Assembly: GCF_003721565.1 (NCBI RefSeq)
Contig: NZ_RJJE01000009.1
Coordinates: forward strand, 928,793-992,792
Origin: Rufibacter immobilis
Lineage (GTDB): Bacteria; Bacteroidota; Bacteroidia; Cytophagales; Hymenobacteraceae
Length of the DNA stretch: 64,000 nt
Reading direction: 5' to 3'
Shown: positions 43,192 through 51,472 of the stretch, piece by piece
Numbering within the stretch: position 1 is the first letter of the stretch
How the letters are laid out: each line of letters opens with the position of its first letter
Made by a program: the position numbers and the translations under genes
The notes under the pieces: model-generated
Seen by the model: the letters and a program-made list of their open reading frames with translations, nothing else
Database searches by the model: none
Told to the model about the DNA's origin: nothing

Positions 43192-44070
43192 TTAATAGGA
43201 AGAAGCAGTCACTTCTGGCTTGGTTCCAATCTGGTTTACCTGTTCCAACAGCCCTACGCCGTCTTTTCGCTCCACCAGGTCAAAATACAGGAAACCAACG
43301 GCAGTAGTACTGATCACGTAGAGCACCAGACTCAGAATAGTGGTGAAAGAGCTAGCCACAATCAGGAGCATGTCACTGTCACCGCCCGGCAACTGTAAAA
43401 TCCGGAAAATATAGACCACTATGGCCGGTAAGGAGCCCATAAAGCCTATCACTCCCTGCAACAACATGACCAACAAGAGAAAGCCAAAGGCAGACCACCA
43501 GTGGCCTTTCACCAGATAAAAGCAACGCTCCACAGTATCAAGGAAACCGGTTTCTTCATAGAGCATCACTATGCCAAACAAGCTCAGTGCCACCGTCACG
43601 TAAATGCCCGGCAAGAGCAGGAGCAGCGTGGCTAAGCCGCAGAGCACTACAACGCCTACAGAGGAATACAGCAGAGGGATAAAATTGCTTTTGGCTCTGG
43701 CCCACACCGCGCCAGGTGTTACTTCCCCCTGGTTCTGCCTGTACTCCAGCATATACCCATAGACGGTAAGGCACAGCAACACCCCGCTTACCAGCGTGAA
43801 AAACAGGCTCACCCAATAGTGCACAGAATTGACGCTGTTGGAATAAGAGAACTCTCCCCAGGAACTGTACTGCACCGCACCAGATAGTTCGCGTAGTTGG
43901 GTACTCTGGTACACCCCGGAGAAGATACCCGCCAATAAGGCAAACGGAACCACATACAGCAACACACACCGGAAAAGGGGCTTAAAATTCTGGCGGAGAA
44001 ATGCGAAGGTGGCATTCAGTTTCTGCCCCAGGTCCCGCTCCTGGTGCAACTCAATGAACTGGTCTCTCAT
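43192..44070 (-). CDS. Polytopic membrane protein of the MoxR cluster
   Basis: A 292-residue integral membrane protein with about six hydrophobic helices (FRCVLLYVVPFALLAGIFSG, WVSLFFTLVSGVLLCLTVYGYML, LLYSSVGVVVLCGLATLLLLLPG and others). It resembles the glycerophosphodiesterase-membrane-domain or DUF4013-like group; I cannot assign it firmly. Start overlaps the SpoIIM stop by 20 bp. Cluster membership suggests it joins the same membrane complex. Confidence 0.7.
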   Translation of the reverse strand: MRDQFIELHQERDLGQKLNATFAFLRQNFKPLFRCVLLYVVPFALLAGIFSGVYQSTQLRELSGAVQYSSWGEFSYSNSVNSVHYWVSLFFTLVSGVLLCLTVYGYMLEYRQNQGEVTPGAVWARAKSNFIPLLYSSVGVVVLCGLATLLLLLPGIYVTVALSLFGIVMLYEETGFLDTVERCFYLVKGHWWSAFGFLLLVMLLQGVIGFMGSLPAIVVYIFRILQLPGGDSDMLLIVASSFTTILSLVLYVISTTAVGFLYFDLVERKDGVGLLEQVNQIGTKPEVTASSY

Positions 44071-45013
44071 GAGATAGTTTGGCTTTTAGCCAGTAAGGGT
44101 ATAAGATAAAATAGAGCAGTATGAACGCCGCCGATCCCAGAATAATAAACAAACTAGCGTAAAGGGGCATCTGGGTGTGCCGGGTCACGAAACCTTCCAG
44201 AAAACCGGCCGTGATGAAGATTGGCACCAGCCCCACCACTATTTTAAGGCCGTCCTTGGCGCCCCGCCGGAAAGATTCTGCCCGCGAGAATGTTTTGGGA
44301 AACAGCAGGCTATTGCCCATTACAAAGCCCGCACACCCGGCAATGATGATTGCAGAAATCTCTAGGGTACCGTGAATCCAGATGGTGAGCACAGAGGTAA
44401 GCAGCAGGCCCTGTTTGTAGAAGAAGTACTGGAAAGCTCCCAGCATAATGCCGTTCTGCAACAGAATCCAGAAAGTGCCCACAGACAGCAGCACCCCCAT
44501 GACAAAAGCAGTAAAGGCTACTTTTATGTTGTTGTAGGTAATGAAGAGGAACATGCTGGCCTCATCTGTCTGCTTGTACACGGCCATAGGGTCACCTTTC
44601 CTGATGTTGGCCAGCGTCTGGTTCACGTATTGGTCGCCCAGGATGAGGCGCACAAAGGTGTCGTCATAGGCGGCGGAAATGGCCCCTATGAAACAGGCCG
44701 CCGCGAAAATCAGGAAGGCGTACAGCAGTTGCCGGTGGTATTGCAGAAACAGCAAGGGGAGCTCTTGTTTCCAGAACAGCACAAAGCGGTTGCTCTTCTC
44801 TTTCTTGTTCCGGTAGATGTGCTGGTGCACTTTTCCGGTGAGGGAATTCAGGTAGTCGGTGTTGTCTGAGTCTGGGTAGAAGGTACGGGCATACGAGAGG
44901 TCATCGGTGAGCTCAATGAACCGGTTGGCCAGCTCATCTGGGTTAGCCGTGGGCTCTATGGCATACCGCTTCCACTTAGCAGAATTCTGTTTGATAAAAG
45001 CGGCCTCGCGCAT
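44051..45013 (-). CDS. Stage II sporulation protein M-like membrane protein
   Basis: A 320-residue member of the SpoIIM family: cytoplasmic N-terminus (MREAAFIKQNSAKWKRY, ELANRFIELTDDLSYART) and about five helices, with the family hallmark segments ISAAYDDTFV, MLGAFQYFFYKQGLLL, WIHGTLEISAIIIAGCAGFVMGNSLLFPK. The organism is not a spore former; SpoIIM-like proteins occur widely beside MoxR clusters. First gene of the minus-strand block; its 70-bp divergent gap with the RDD gene holds a -7 box. Confidence 0.88.
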   Translation of the reverse strand: MREAAFIKQNSAKWKRYAIEPTANPDELANRFIELTDDLSYARTFYPDSDNTDYLNSLTGKVHQHIYRNKKEKSNRFVLFWKQELPLLFLQYHRQLLYAFLIFAAACFIGAISAAYDDTFVRLILGDQYVNQTLANIRKGDPMAVYKQTDEASMFLFITYNNIKVAFTAFVMGVLLSVGTFWILLQNGIMLGAFQYFFYKQGLLLTSVLTIWIHGTLEISAIIIAGCAGFVMGNSLLFPKTFSRAESFRRGAKDGLKIVVGLVPIFITAGFLEGFVTRHTQMPLYASLFIILGSAAFILLYFILYPYWLKAKLSHERPVH

Positions 45014-45035
45014 GCCTGTTGCTTTTGTTTCCTTC

Positions 45036-45043
45036 CAAATATA
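45036..45043 (-). promoter_or_regulatory. Probable -7 box for the SpoIIM/MoxR block
   Basis: Minus-strand TATATTTG (complement of CAAATATA) about 23 bp upstream of the SpoIIM ATG. No TTG box at the standard distance. Confidence 0.45.
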
Positions 45044-45083
45044 TCTAACTTAGGCTAGTTAATAAAGTAGTTTATATAATTAA

Positions 45084-45812
45084 ATGGATACTATTAAGAT
45101 CAAAACCACCCAGAATGTGGAGGTGGAATATGCCATCGCCAGCGTGGGAGACAGGATACTGGCTTACCTGATTGACGTCGTGGTAGGATTTGGCTGGCTG
45201 GTGATCTGCTTTCTGGTATTCGCATTCCTTTTCCAGCCCAGCGCCCCTTCCACAGCAGCCCTCATTGCCGTGGTGGTCATGGCAATGGCCCCTTTTGTAT
45301 TTTACCACCTGCTCTGCGAGATTTTCATGAACGGGCAGAGCCTGGGCAAGCGGGCCAAAGACATCAAAGTGATTAAGCTGAACGGGCAGTCGCCCGGCAT
45401 AGGCGATTATCTGCTGCGGTGGCTGTTCCGGATTATTGATATTTCATTTTACGGCGTGGTAGCCATTGCCTGTATCGCCATCACGGGCAAAGGCCAGCGC
45501 CTAGGTGATTTAGCCGCCGGTACCAGCGTGATCAAGACTACCGCCGTGAAGAGAAGGAACCCTTTTCAGGTAAAACTGGAGGAAGATTACGTGATTGTAT
45601 TCCAAGAAGTGGCTCTGCTCAGCGACAAAGACATGGCCCTGCTGCGCAAACTGCTGGCCAAGGCCATGGAGCACAGGAATGAAGTGCTCCTGAACAGCAT
45701 TGCGGAGCGCGCCAAACAGGTAATGGGCGTTCAACCCAACATGACCGACCGTGATTTCCTGAAAACCATCATCAAAGATTACCACCACCTCACGGCCGGA
45801 ATGGAAGCATAA
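45084..45812 (+). CDS. RDD-family membrane protein
   Basis: A 242-residue protein. The RDD signature is present: YAIASVGDRILAYLIDVVVGFGWLVI, then MNGQSLGKRAKDIKVIKLNGQ and GQRLGDLAAGTSVIKT. Two to three helices anchor it; the 80-residue C-terminal tail is cytoplasmic and helical. RDD genes commonly accompany the SpoIIM/MoxR cluster, here divergently. Function unknown. Confidence 0.88.
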   Translation: MDTIKIKTTQNVEVEYAIASVGDRILAYLIDVVVGFGWLVICFLVFAFLFQPSAPSTAALIAVVVMAMAPFVFYHLLCEIFMNGQSLGKRAKDIKVIKLNGQSPGIGDYLLRWLFRIIDISFYGVVAIACIAITGKGQRLGDLAAGTSVIKTTAVKRRNPFQVKLEEDYVIVFQEVALLSDKDMALLRKLLAKAMEHRNEVLLNSIAERAKQVMGVQPNMTDRDFLKTIIKDYHHLTAGMEA

Positions 45813-45813
45813 T

Positions 45814-45863
45814 AGTTTGCGTTTAGGAAGTGTTTTTGGAAAAAGAGCCCCTAAACGCAAACT
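45814..45863. repeat. Palindrome family, copy 18
   Basis: agtttgcgtttag ... ctaaacgcaaact with centre gaagtgtttttGGaaaaagagcc. Outer arms are perfect; the core GGGC/GCCC is broken on one side. It starts 2 bp after the RDD stop. Confidence 0.88.
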
Positions 45864-45887
45864 GCTCCAGATTAACTTGGGCACAAC

Positions 45888-45936
45888 AGCAGGTCACATT
45901 TCTGATTCCCTAGCAGGTCACATTTCTGATTCCCTA
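45888..45936. repeat. Tandem 24-bp direct repeat
   Basis: Two exact copies of agcaggtcacatttctgattccct in tandem, period 24 bp. It lies in the convergent gap between the RDD and GH43 genes. No ORF of a transposase is near. Confidence 0.85.
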
Positions 45937-45967
45937 ATAACTTCTCCCAGCCACCTGATCCTCTTTT

Positions 45968-46013
45968 AAACGTCAAAGCCTGCGGCATAGTAGCATCGCA
46001 GGCTTTGACGTTT
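45968..46013. terminator. Hairpin before the GH43 gene 3' end
   Basis: aaacgtcaaagcctgcg (45968-45984) pairs perfectly with cgcaggctttgacgttt (45997-46013). The right end CGTTT is shared with palindrome copy 19, so both cannot form together. Confidence 0.7.
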
Positions 46014-46046
46014 AGGGGCCGTTTTTCCAAAAACAGCCCCTAAACG
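46009..46046. repeat. TTAGGGGC palindrome family, copy 19
   Basis: cgtttaggggccgtttttccaaaaacagcccctaaacg. Centre CC instead of GG. It lies 18 bp beyond the stop of the GH43 gene, in the convergent gap. Confidence 0.93.
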
Positions 46047-46063
46047 GCTTCCAGAGAAGTTTA

Positions 46064-47692
46064 TTAATCGGCTTGGTTCAGGAGCTTGAACCAGTCAAAG
46101 CTGGCGGTGGCAGACGCAGGGCCTTTGGCAACCAAACCTACCCTCACGCCTCTGTCCCAGGGGGGCAGAAACGCCCCGCTCACCGCCTGCCCGTTGTTGA
46201 GGGGAGTCCAGTTAGTGCCGTCTGCGCTCCAGGCAAACTGCAGTTGATCCCCTTTGGTGGTGGTGAGCCGGAACTGCAGCATTCCCTGCCCGGGAGCCGT
46301 GGCCCTGGAAAGCACCTCGGTTTTGTTCTGTCTGGTAGACCACAGCTGAATCTCATTGTTAGAGAGCGAAACGCCTACCGCATTCTCAGGGTCACCAATG
46401 GCTGCCAAGCCCGCTGAAACGCCTTTGCCCAATGACTTCGCGTCCAGGGCTGCGGTAACCGTATAATTGTTCCCAAGGGTACGCTGGCTCAGCACATTGC
46501 CAATTCTTTCCGGCGATGCCTGCAAAGCCAGCCTTCCGCCGCTGCCGGTCTGGATGGTGTACGAAGGCGTTTTACCCACAAACCACTGCCAGGACTGCGG
46601 AAGTTTGCCGTTGGTAAATTCCTCCTGCACATCCAGCACTTCTGGTCGGTTGCTGTTGTACGGAGCAGTGGCCGTGAGCACCGGTGAGTTGCCTTTGAAC
46701 GATGGCCAACCGTCACTTCCCCAGGTGATTTCATCCAGCAGCCCCTGCCGCCCCGCATACACGGTGCTGTTGGTGCTGTAGGCGTGGTACAGGAAGAAAT
46801 CCCGGCCCTTCTCATCTGTGACCACGGTGCCGTGGCCGGGGCATTTCCAGGCTTCGTTTTTCTTCATGATGGGGTTACCAGAGAACTTCTCCCAAGGTCC
46901 CGTCAGTTGCTTGGCGCGGGCCACGCCTACCCCGTAGGTGCATTCACGGCCACAGCAGGCATCTCCGGCATAGAAAAGGTAATAATAGCCGTTGCGTTTC
47001 ACAATGGCCGGACCTTCCACCAAGCCACCTTCCCAGGTGCCTTTCTCGTTGCGGAACAGCTCAAATTTCTCGCCGGTGAGAGCCGTTCTTTCCTCGTTCA
47101 TGCGCTGGCCCCACATAGGCGTGGGTTTGCCCACACTGTTGGCGTCTTCCTTCCAGATCAGGAACAGATCGCCTTTTTCATCCCTAATGGGGAAACCGTC
47201 AATAGAACCTACTTCCTGGCATACCAACGGACCATGGTCTGTGTAAGGACCGGTAGCTTTGCTGGCACTGGCCACGCCCACGCAGAGGTTCCCGCCTTTC
47301 TTCTTGGCGGTATAGTAAATGTAGTAGCGGCCTTTGTCATAAGAAATCTCTGGCGCCCAAAAATGCGCCTCGGCCCAGTCTGGCAGCTTGTCTGGGAACA
47401 CATGCCCCACGGTTTCCCAGTCCACCAGGTTTTTGGAGTGCAGAATAGGGTACAGCGGAGCCCACTCAGACGAGGTGGCCGTGGCCCAATAGTCACTGCC
47501 TACCCGCACCACAGACGGGTCTGCGTAATCACCGGGCAGCACCGGGTTGGTGTAGGTTACGGTTGCGGTGTTGGTTTGCGGAGCCGCCGGGGTAGTGGCT
47601 GTATCTTGCGCGGCCTCGCCTTTATTTACCTTGCAGGAGAAGGTGCAAAGGCTAAGAACCACCGTAGAGAGGGTAAGAAGGCTTTTTTTCAT
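46064..47692 (-). CDS. Glycoside hydrolase family 43 lipoprotein with C-terminal beta-sandwich
   Basis: A 542-residue enzyme. Lipobox near LCTFSC (Cys20). The five-bladed propeller holds the GH43 triad: base Asp58 in DYADPSVVRV, pKa modulator Asp165 in GSIDGFPIRDE, acid Glu226 in LVEGPAIVKR. A C-terminal concanavalin-like domain (about 360-540) follows, as in GH43 exo-enzymes with a C2 domain. It likely removes arabinose or xylose/galactose side units from plant polysaccharide. It is distant in sequence from the other two GH43 enzymes of this locus. Last gene of the locus's minus-strand array. Confidence 0.9.
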   Translation of the reverse strand: MKKSLLTLSTVVLSLCTFSCKVNKGEAAQDTATTPAAPQTNTATVTYTNPVLPGDYADPSVVRVGSDYWATATSSEWAPLYPILHSKNLVDWETVGHVFPDKLPDWAEAHFWAPEISYDKGRYYIYYTAKKKGGNLCVGVASASKATGPYTDHGPLVCQEVGSIDGFPIRDEKGDLFLIWKEDANSVGKPTPMWGQRMNEERTALTGEKFELFRNEKGTWEGGLVEGPAIVKRNGYYYLFYAGDACCGRECTYGVGVARAKQLTGPWEKFSGNPIMKKNEAWKCPGHGTVVTDEKGRDFFLYHAYSTNSTVYAGRQGLLDEITWGSDGWPSFKGNSPVLTATAPYNSNRPEVLDVQEEFTNGKLPQSWQWFVGKTPSYTIQTGSGGRLALQASPERIGNVLSQRTLGNNYTVTAALDAKSLGKGVSAGLAAIGDPENAVGVSLSNNEIQLWSTRQNKTEVLSRATAPGQGMLQFRLTTTKGDQLQFAWSADGTNWTPLNNGQAVSGAFLPPWDRGVRVGLVAKGPASATASFDWFKLLNQAD

Positions 47693-47717
47693 AGTGGGAA
47701 GAGTCTGGGTTTATGGA

Positions 47718-48914
47718 CTATTGCTGCACAGTAAATTTGTACACGCTGCTGGTCTTGTAAGTTTCGCCGGGCTTTAGCACGGTAGACGGGAACGAGGGCT
47801 GGTTAGGTGCATCTGGGAAGTACTGGGTCTCCAGGCAGAAAGCAGTCCTGAAATCGTCTTTGCTTCCGCCTTTAAAGGTGTTCTTGCTCTGCATGAAATT
47901 GCCGCTGTAGAACTGCAAGCCTGGTTCCTGGGTAGATACTTCCATCACAATCCCGCTCTTGTCGCCCACCACGGTTGCCGCTTTGTTCAGGCCGGTGCCC
48001 TGGTTTTGGTTCAGCACGAAGTTGTGGTCATACCCTTTCCCGTTTTTGAGCTGCTCATTTTGCGCATTGATTCTGGCCCCAATGGCCGTTGGCTTCCTGA
48101 AATCAAAAGGCGTGTTGGCCACCGGCTCTATCTTACCGGTGGGAATGAGCGTGGCGTCTACGGGGGTGTACGCATCTGCATTCACTTGCAAGACATGGCC
48201 CAAGATGTCGCCGCTGCCCTCGCCGTTCAGGTTGAAGAACGCATGGTTGGTGAGGTTCACTACGGTGGCTTTATCGGTGGTGGCCTCGTACTCCATCTTC
48301 AGTTCATTGTCGTTGGTGAGGGTGTAGGTGACTTTGGTCGTCAGATTTCCGGGGAAGCCCTCCTCCATGTCTTTGGACAGATAGGTGAGCACCAGCGTCT
48401 GGTCATTGGGCTGTTGGGCCTCCCAGAGCACGTACTGGAAGCCTTTGGTTCCTCCGTGCAGCGTATTGGGCGCATTGTTGATGGGCAGGGAGTACTCTTT
48501 GCCCTCCAGGGTGAACTTTCCTTTGGCGATCCGGTTACCGAACCGACCAATGGTGGCCCCAAAATAAGGTTCGGTGGCGCTTTCATAGGCGGCGGCATCG
48601 GGCATGCCCACCACCACATCTACCATCTTCCCGTTCTTGTCTGGCACCAGCAGGCTAACCAAACGGCCTCCGTAGTTGGTGAAGGTTGCCTTGAGGTTGT
48701 TTTTATTGGTGAGCGTGAAGAGGCGGGTTTCAGTGCCGTCTTTCAATTTCCCGAAGGACTCGCCCTTGGCCGCCTGATCTTCAGTGGATGGGGTAGCTGT
48801 AGTCTGGTTTTCAGCAGTTTCCGCTTTAGGCGAACAACCGCCCAAGCCAGCCATTGAGATACAACCCAAAAGGGCTATTGAGAGGAATGTCTGCTGTACG
48901 TGTCGTTTTTTCAT
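47718..48914 (-). CDS. galM: Aldose 1-epimerase (mutarotase), exported
   Basis: A 398-residue mutarotase that interconverts alpha and beta anomers of galactose and related sugars. The catalytic His224 is in LTNHAFFNLNG and the catalytic Glu in FCLETQYFPDAPN near residue 365. GRFGNRI, NTLHGG and QFYSGNFM are conserved. Residues 1-27 are a lipoprotein signal (GLGGC), so it acts in the periplasm or at the surface. Neighbours are GH43 enzymes (26 bp and 38 bp gaps), fitting release and conversion of free sugars before uptake. Confidence 0.92.
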   Translation of the reverse strand: MKKRHVQQTFLSIALLGCISMAGLGGCSPKAETAENQTTATPSTEDQAAKGESFGKLKDGTETRLFTLTNKNNLKATFTNYGGRLVSLLVPDKNGKMVDVVVGMPDAAAYESATEPYFGATIGRFGNRIAKGKFTLEGKEYSLPINNAPNTLHGGTKGFQYVLWEAQQPNDQTLVLTYLSKDMEEGFPGNLTTKVTYTLTNDNELKMEYEATTDKATVVNLTNHAFFNLNGEGSGDILGHVLQVNADAYTPVDATLIPTGKIEPVANTPFDFRKPTAIGARINAQNEQLKNGKGYDHNFVLNQNQGTGLNKAATVVGDKSGIVMEVSTQEPGLQFYSGNFMQSKNTFKGGSKDDFRTAFCLETQYFPDAPNQPSFPSTVLKPGETYKTSSVYKFTVQQ

Positions 48915-48952
48915 GGTATAGATTGAGTACGTGTATTCTGAATCTGTGCTGG

Positions 48953-50050
48953 TTACTTCTGCCCGGAAGGCACCGGCAAAGGCACCCCGGCCGGAATGGG
49001 TTTCCCGAAGACCGGATACCCATCTTGGGTCCAGGTGAACTTCTGCATCCTTATGTCTCGGCTCCAGCCCGGCGTAGCCGATTTCTTCGCGTGGTAGAGA
49101 ATCCAGTCTTCGGTGTTGTCTGGCGAGGTGGTGAAGCTACAGTGGCCTACGCCCAACACCTCCTCCGTGCCCTCAAACACCGGCCCGCTCGATTTTACCC
49201 AGTTGTCAGCCTTCATAGGATCCTGTAACGTGTCTGCCAGCGTGAGTTGCCCCAACCGGTATTCTTTCAGCCAAGACTCGCGGGTGGAATAGATGAGAAA
49301 TGCCTTTCCCTTTTTCTTCAGCAGTTCCGGCCCTTCGTTCAGGTCCAGTTCACCGCCTGTTTCCCAGGGTTGGGTGGGTGAGGAAATTTTTACCCGGTTG
49401 GAAGAGATGGTGTAGGGGTTGCTCATTTTGGCCAGGTACAGGTGCTGTTTGGTTTTGTCTGTGGTCGCGTTCTCCTCCCAGCCAGACCAGGCGGCGTACA
49501 GCTGCCCATTCAGGTAAAAAGGCGTAAGGTCTATGGCCCATTTCCCTGATTCTGGATGCTGCAGGTCATCGCCGGTGTAGAGCATGCCTTTGTCTACGTA
49601 GGGGCCAAAGGGGCTGCCGGAGGAAGACTCCAGAACGCCGGAGCGCTGGTGAATAAACGGTCCGCCCGGAGTTCGGCCGGCGGTATAGTAGATGTACCAC
49701 TTGCCTTGCAGGTAATGAAGCTCCGGAGCCCAGATGTTGTGCGCATTCCAGCCAGAGTCAGGGGCCTGCCACACCGGTACCCGCTCCCCCAACTGCGTGA
49801 GCTTCGTAGACTGAGACACATAAATACCGCCGCTACCTGAGCCGCAGGAATAGTACACCTCCCCTTTTTTCAAGACCCAGGGATCTGCCCCTTCGGCGAT
49901 GGGATTGGTAAAATACTGCCCGGCGTCTGCTTTCCCGGAGTTCTTGCCAGCGGCCACCGGGGCTACCGTACTGGTCTGGCACCCCAGGAACCACAACTGG
50001 CTTAGCAGCAACAGCGCGATTATTTTTCTATCTATTCTATGCACCATCAT
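48953..50050 (-). CDS. Glycoside hydrolase family 43 (arabinan/arabinofuranosidase-like), lipoprotein
   Basis: A 365-residue GH43 enzyme; lipobox FLGC (Cys24). The catalytic triad is Asp56 in EGADPWVLK, Asp174 in WAIDLTPF and Glu239 in LNEGPELLK, with the blade motifs IWAPELHYLQGKWYIYYT and IYHA-type LYHAKKSATPGW. It closely resembles the enzyme at 51473 in order of motifs, indicating a duplication in the locus. Most such enzymes act on arabinan or arabinofuranosyl chains. Two overlapping starts (50050 and 50047) are possible. Confidence 0.9.
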   Translation of the reverse strand: MMVHRIDRKIIALLLLSQLWFLGCQTSTVAPVAAGKNSGKADAGQYFTNPIAEGADPWVLKKGEVYYSCGSGSGGIYVSQSTKLTQLGERVPVWQAPDSGWNAHNIWAPELHYLQGKWYIYYTAGRTPGGPFIHQRSGVLESSSGSPFGPYVDKGMLYTGDDLQHPESGKWAIDLTPFYLNGQLYAAWSGWEENATTDKTKQHLYLAKMSNPYTISSNRVKISSPTQPWETGGELDLNEGPELLKKKGKAFLIYSTRESWLKEYRLGQLTLADTLQDPMKADNWVKSSGPVFEGTEEVLGVGHCSFTTSPDNTEDWILYHAKKSATPGWSRDIRMQKFTWTQDGYPVFGKPIPAGVPLPVPSGQK

Positions 50051-50110
50051 TTAATTCAGGGATCTCACAAAAGAAGAAGCCTGCTCTATTTTGCTTCTTG
50101 CCCAGAAAGA

Positions 50111-50148
50111 CGTTTAGGGGCTCTTTTTCGAAAATCGGGCGCTAAACG
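50111..50148. repeat. Palindrome family, copy 20
   Basis: cgtttaggggctctttttcgaaaatcgggcgctaaacg: one arm partly changed. It follows the clan GH-A gene (minus strand, stop 50182). Confidence 0.85.
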
Positions 50149-50181
50149 CAGCTTGGGAAAATTCTGGCAGAGGCAAGGGCT

Positions 50182-51345
50182 TTATTGTCCAGAAGTGGCC
50201 TTTGCGGTAGCGATGCTTTTGATAAAATCCACTTCCTCCTGGCTGTAAGGGGTACCGTCTGGCCGGAAAATGTCATGGAACCAGACTTCCGGCTCACGGG
50301 TATACTGCTTGTCCCAGCTGTCCCAGGGGTAAATAGTCTGGGTTTTCCCGGCCACGAAGCCCCAGTTGATCATGCCCACATTATGTTTCTTGGCCACTGG
50401 CAGAGCCCCCTGGAACGTGCTCCCGTTGGGCCGGGCCATGTATTCTGTGCAGATCATGGGTTTGCCGTAGCGCTTGAGCCAGTTTATGCGTTTCTCCAGC
50501 TCCTGTGGACCGTCATAGTTATGGAACGTGATGATGTCAGACTCGGCCAGCATCACTTTCTGAATGGCCGTCAATGAATCTTCCACCGACCAGTTTCCTG
50601 CCCATACCGCGGCCGTCACTGGCTGCGCCGGGTTCACGGAACGGGCCCAGACAAAGCTTTTCCGGAGCAGGGGCAGCACGTAGTCTAATTTATTAGGTAG
50701 CTCCTGCTTCCCGTAGGCCGAGCCGTGGTTAAGGTTATAGGGCTCGTTCCAGATATCCCAGGCCAACACGCGCGGGTCATCCGCGAAGCGGGCTATCACT
50801 CCTTTCACGTACCTTTCCAGCCGCGGGTACTGCGTAGAATCCTGCAAACCATTGTACCCCGGGCTCTGCACCCAACCGGAGTTATGCACATGCGGCCGGG
50901 GCTCGCGCTGCTTCCCCAACTTGGGGTGCGGGTCCCAGACAGAGTCAAAAATGACCAGCATGGGTTTGATGTTGTGCCGCTGCGCGATGTTCAGGAACGT
51001 GTCTATTCTTTTGAGGAAGCCTGCAGAATCCTGCTGCCAGAGCAAGTCATGCAGGTATACGCGGGCAGTGTTCATCCCAATTTGTTCGGCCCAACCCAAT
51101 TCCCGGTTGATGGTAGCGGTATCAAAGGTTTCGGTCTGCCACATCTCCAATTGATTGATGGCCGTGCTGGGCGAGAAATTAGGCCCTATGAGAAAGGGTT
51201 GTTGGCTGTACCAGGCATTGGCTTTTTCTTTTGACCAAACAGCTCTGGGTTTCACCTCAGATACTTTGGCAGCTTCCTTTTTAAAGCAACTTTGGGTAAT
51301 GAGGCAGCAGGCCAGCGCCAGCAGGTAGAGTTTAGTAAGTTTCAT
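50182..51345 (-). CDS. Clan GH-A glycoside hydrolase (GH5/GH2-like), lipoprotein
   Basis: A 387-residue (beta/alpha)8-barrel enzyme. Lipobox LITQSC (Cys20). The acid/base Glu201 is in AWDIWNEPYN and the nucleophile Glu301 in MICTEYMARPNGS, the two family landmarks of clan A glycosidases. Family could be GH5 or a related group often annotated as xylanase, mannanase or galactanase-like; I cannot decide. ATG 51345 gives a clean lipoprotein signal; an upstream frame at 51369 adds 8 residues. It sits between two GH43 enzymes in the same operon. Confidence 0.83.
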   Translation of the reverse strand: MKLTKLYLLALACCLITQSCFKKEAAKVSEVKPRAVWSKEKANAWYSQQPFLIGPNFSPSTAINQLEMWQTETFDTATINRELGWAEQIGMNTARVYLHDLLWQQDSAGFLKRIDTFLNIAQRHNIKPMLVIFDSVWDPHPKLGKQREPRPHVHNSGWVQSPGYNGLQDSTQYPRLERYVKGVIARFADDPRVLAWDIWNEPYNLNHGSAYGKQELPNKLDYVLPLLRKSFVWARSVNPAQPVTAAVWAGNWSVEDSLTAIQKVMLAESDIITFHNYDGPQELEKRINWLKRYGKPMICTEYMARPNGSTFQGALPVAKKHNVGMINWGFVAGKTQTIYPWDSWDKQYTREPEVWFHDIFRPDGTPYSQEEVDFIKSIATAKATSGQ

Positions 51346-51406
51346 GGCATGAATCTGTGCAGTTGACACTACTTCTGTAAGCTCTTACAAGTGTTCTGTA
51401 GAGAAA

Positions 51407-51460
51407 AGTGGTTCTGTTTAGGGGCTTATTTTAGAAAAAGAGCCCCTAAACAGAACCACT
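51407..51460. repeat. Palindrome family, copy 21
   Basis: agtggttctgtttaggggctta ... agcccctaaacagaaccact, 54 bp, with CTGTTTAG/CTAAACAG instead of CGTTTAG/CTAAACG in both arms. It follows the GH43 gene whose stop is at 51473 (minus). Confidence 0.93.
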
Positions 51461-51472
51461 GAAAACTTAAAG

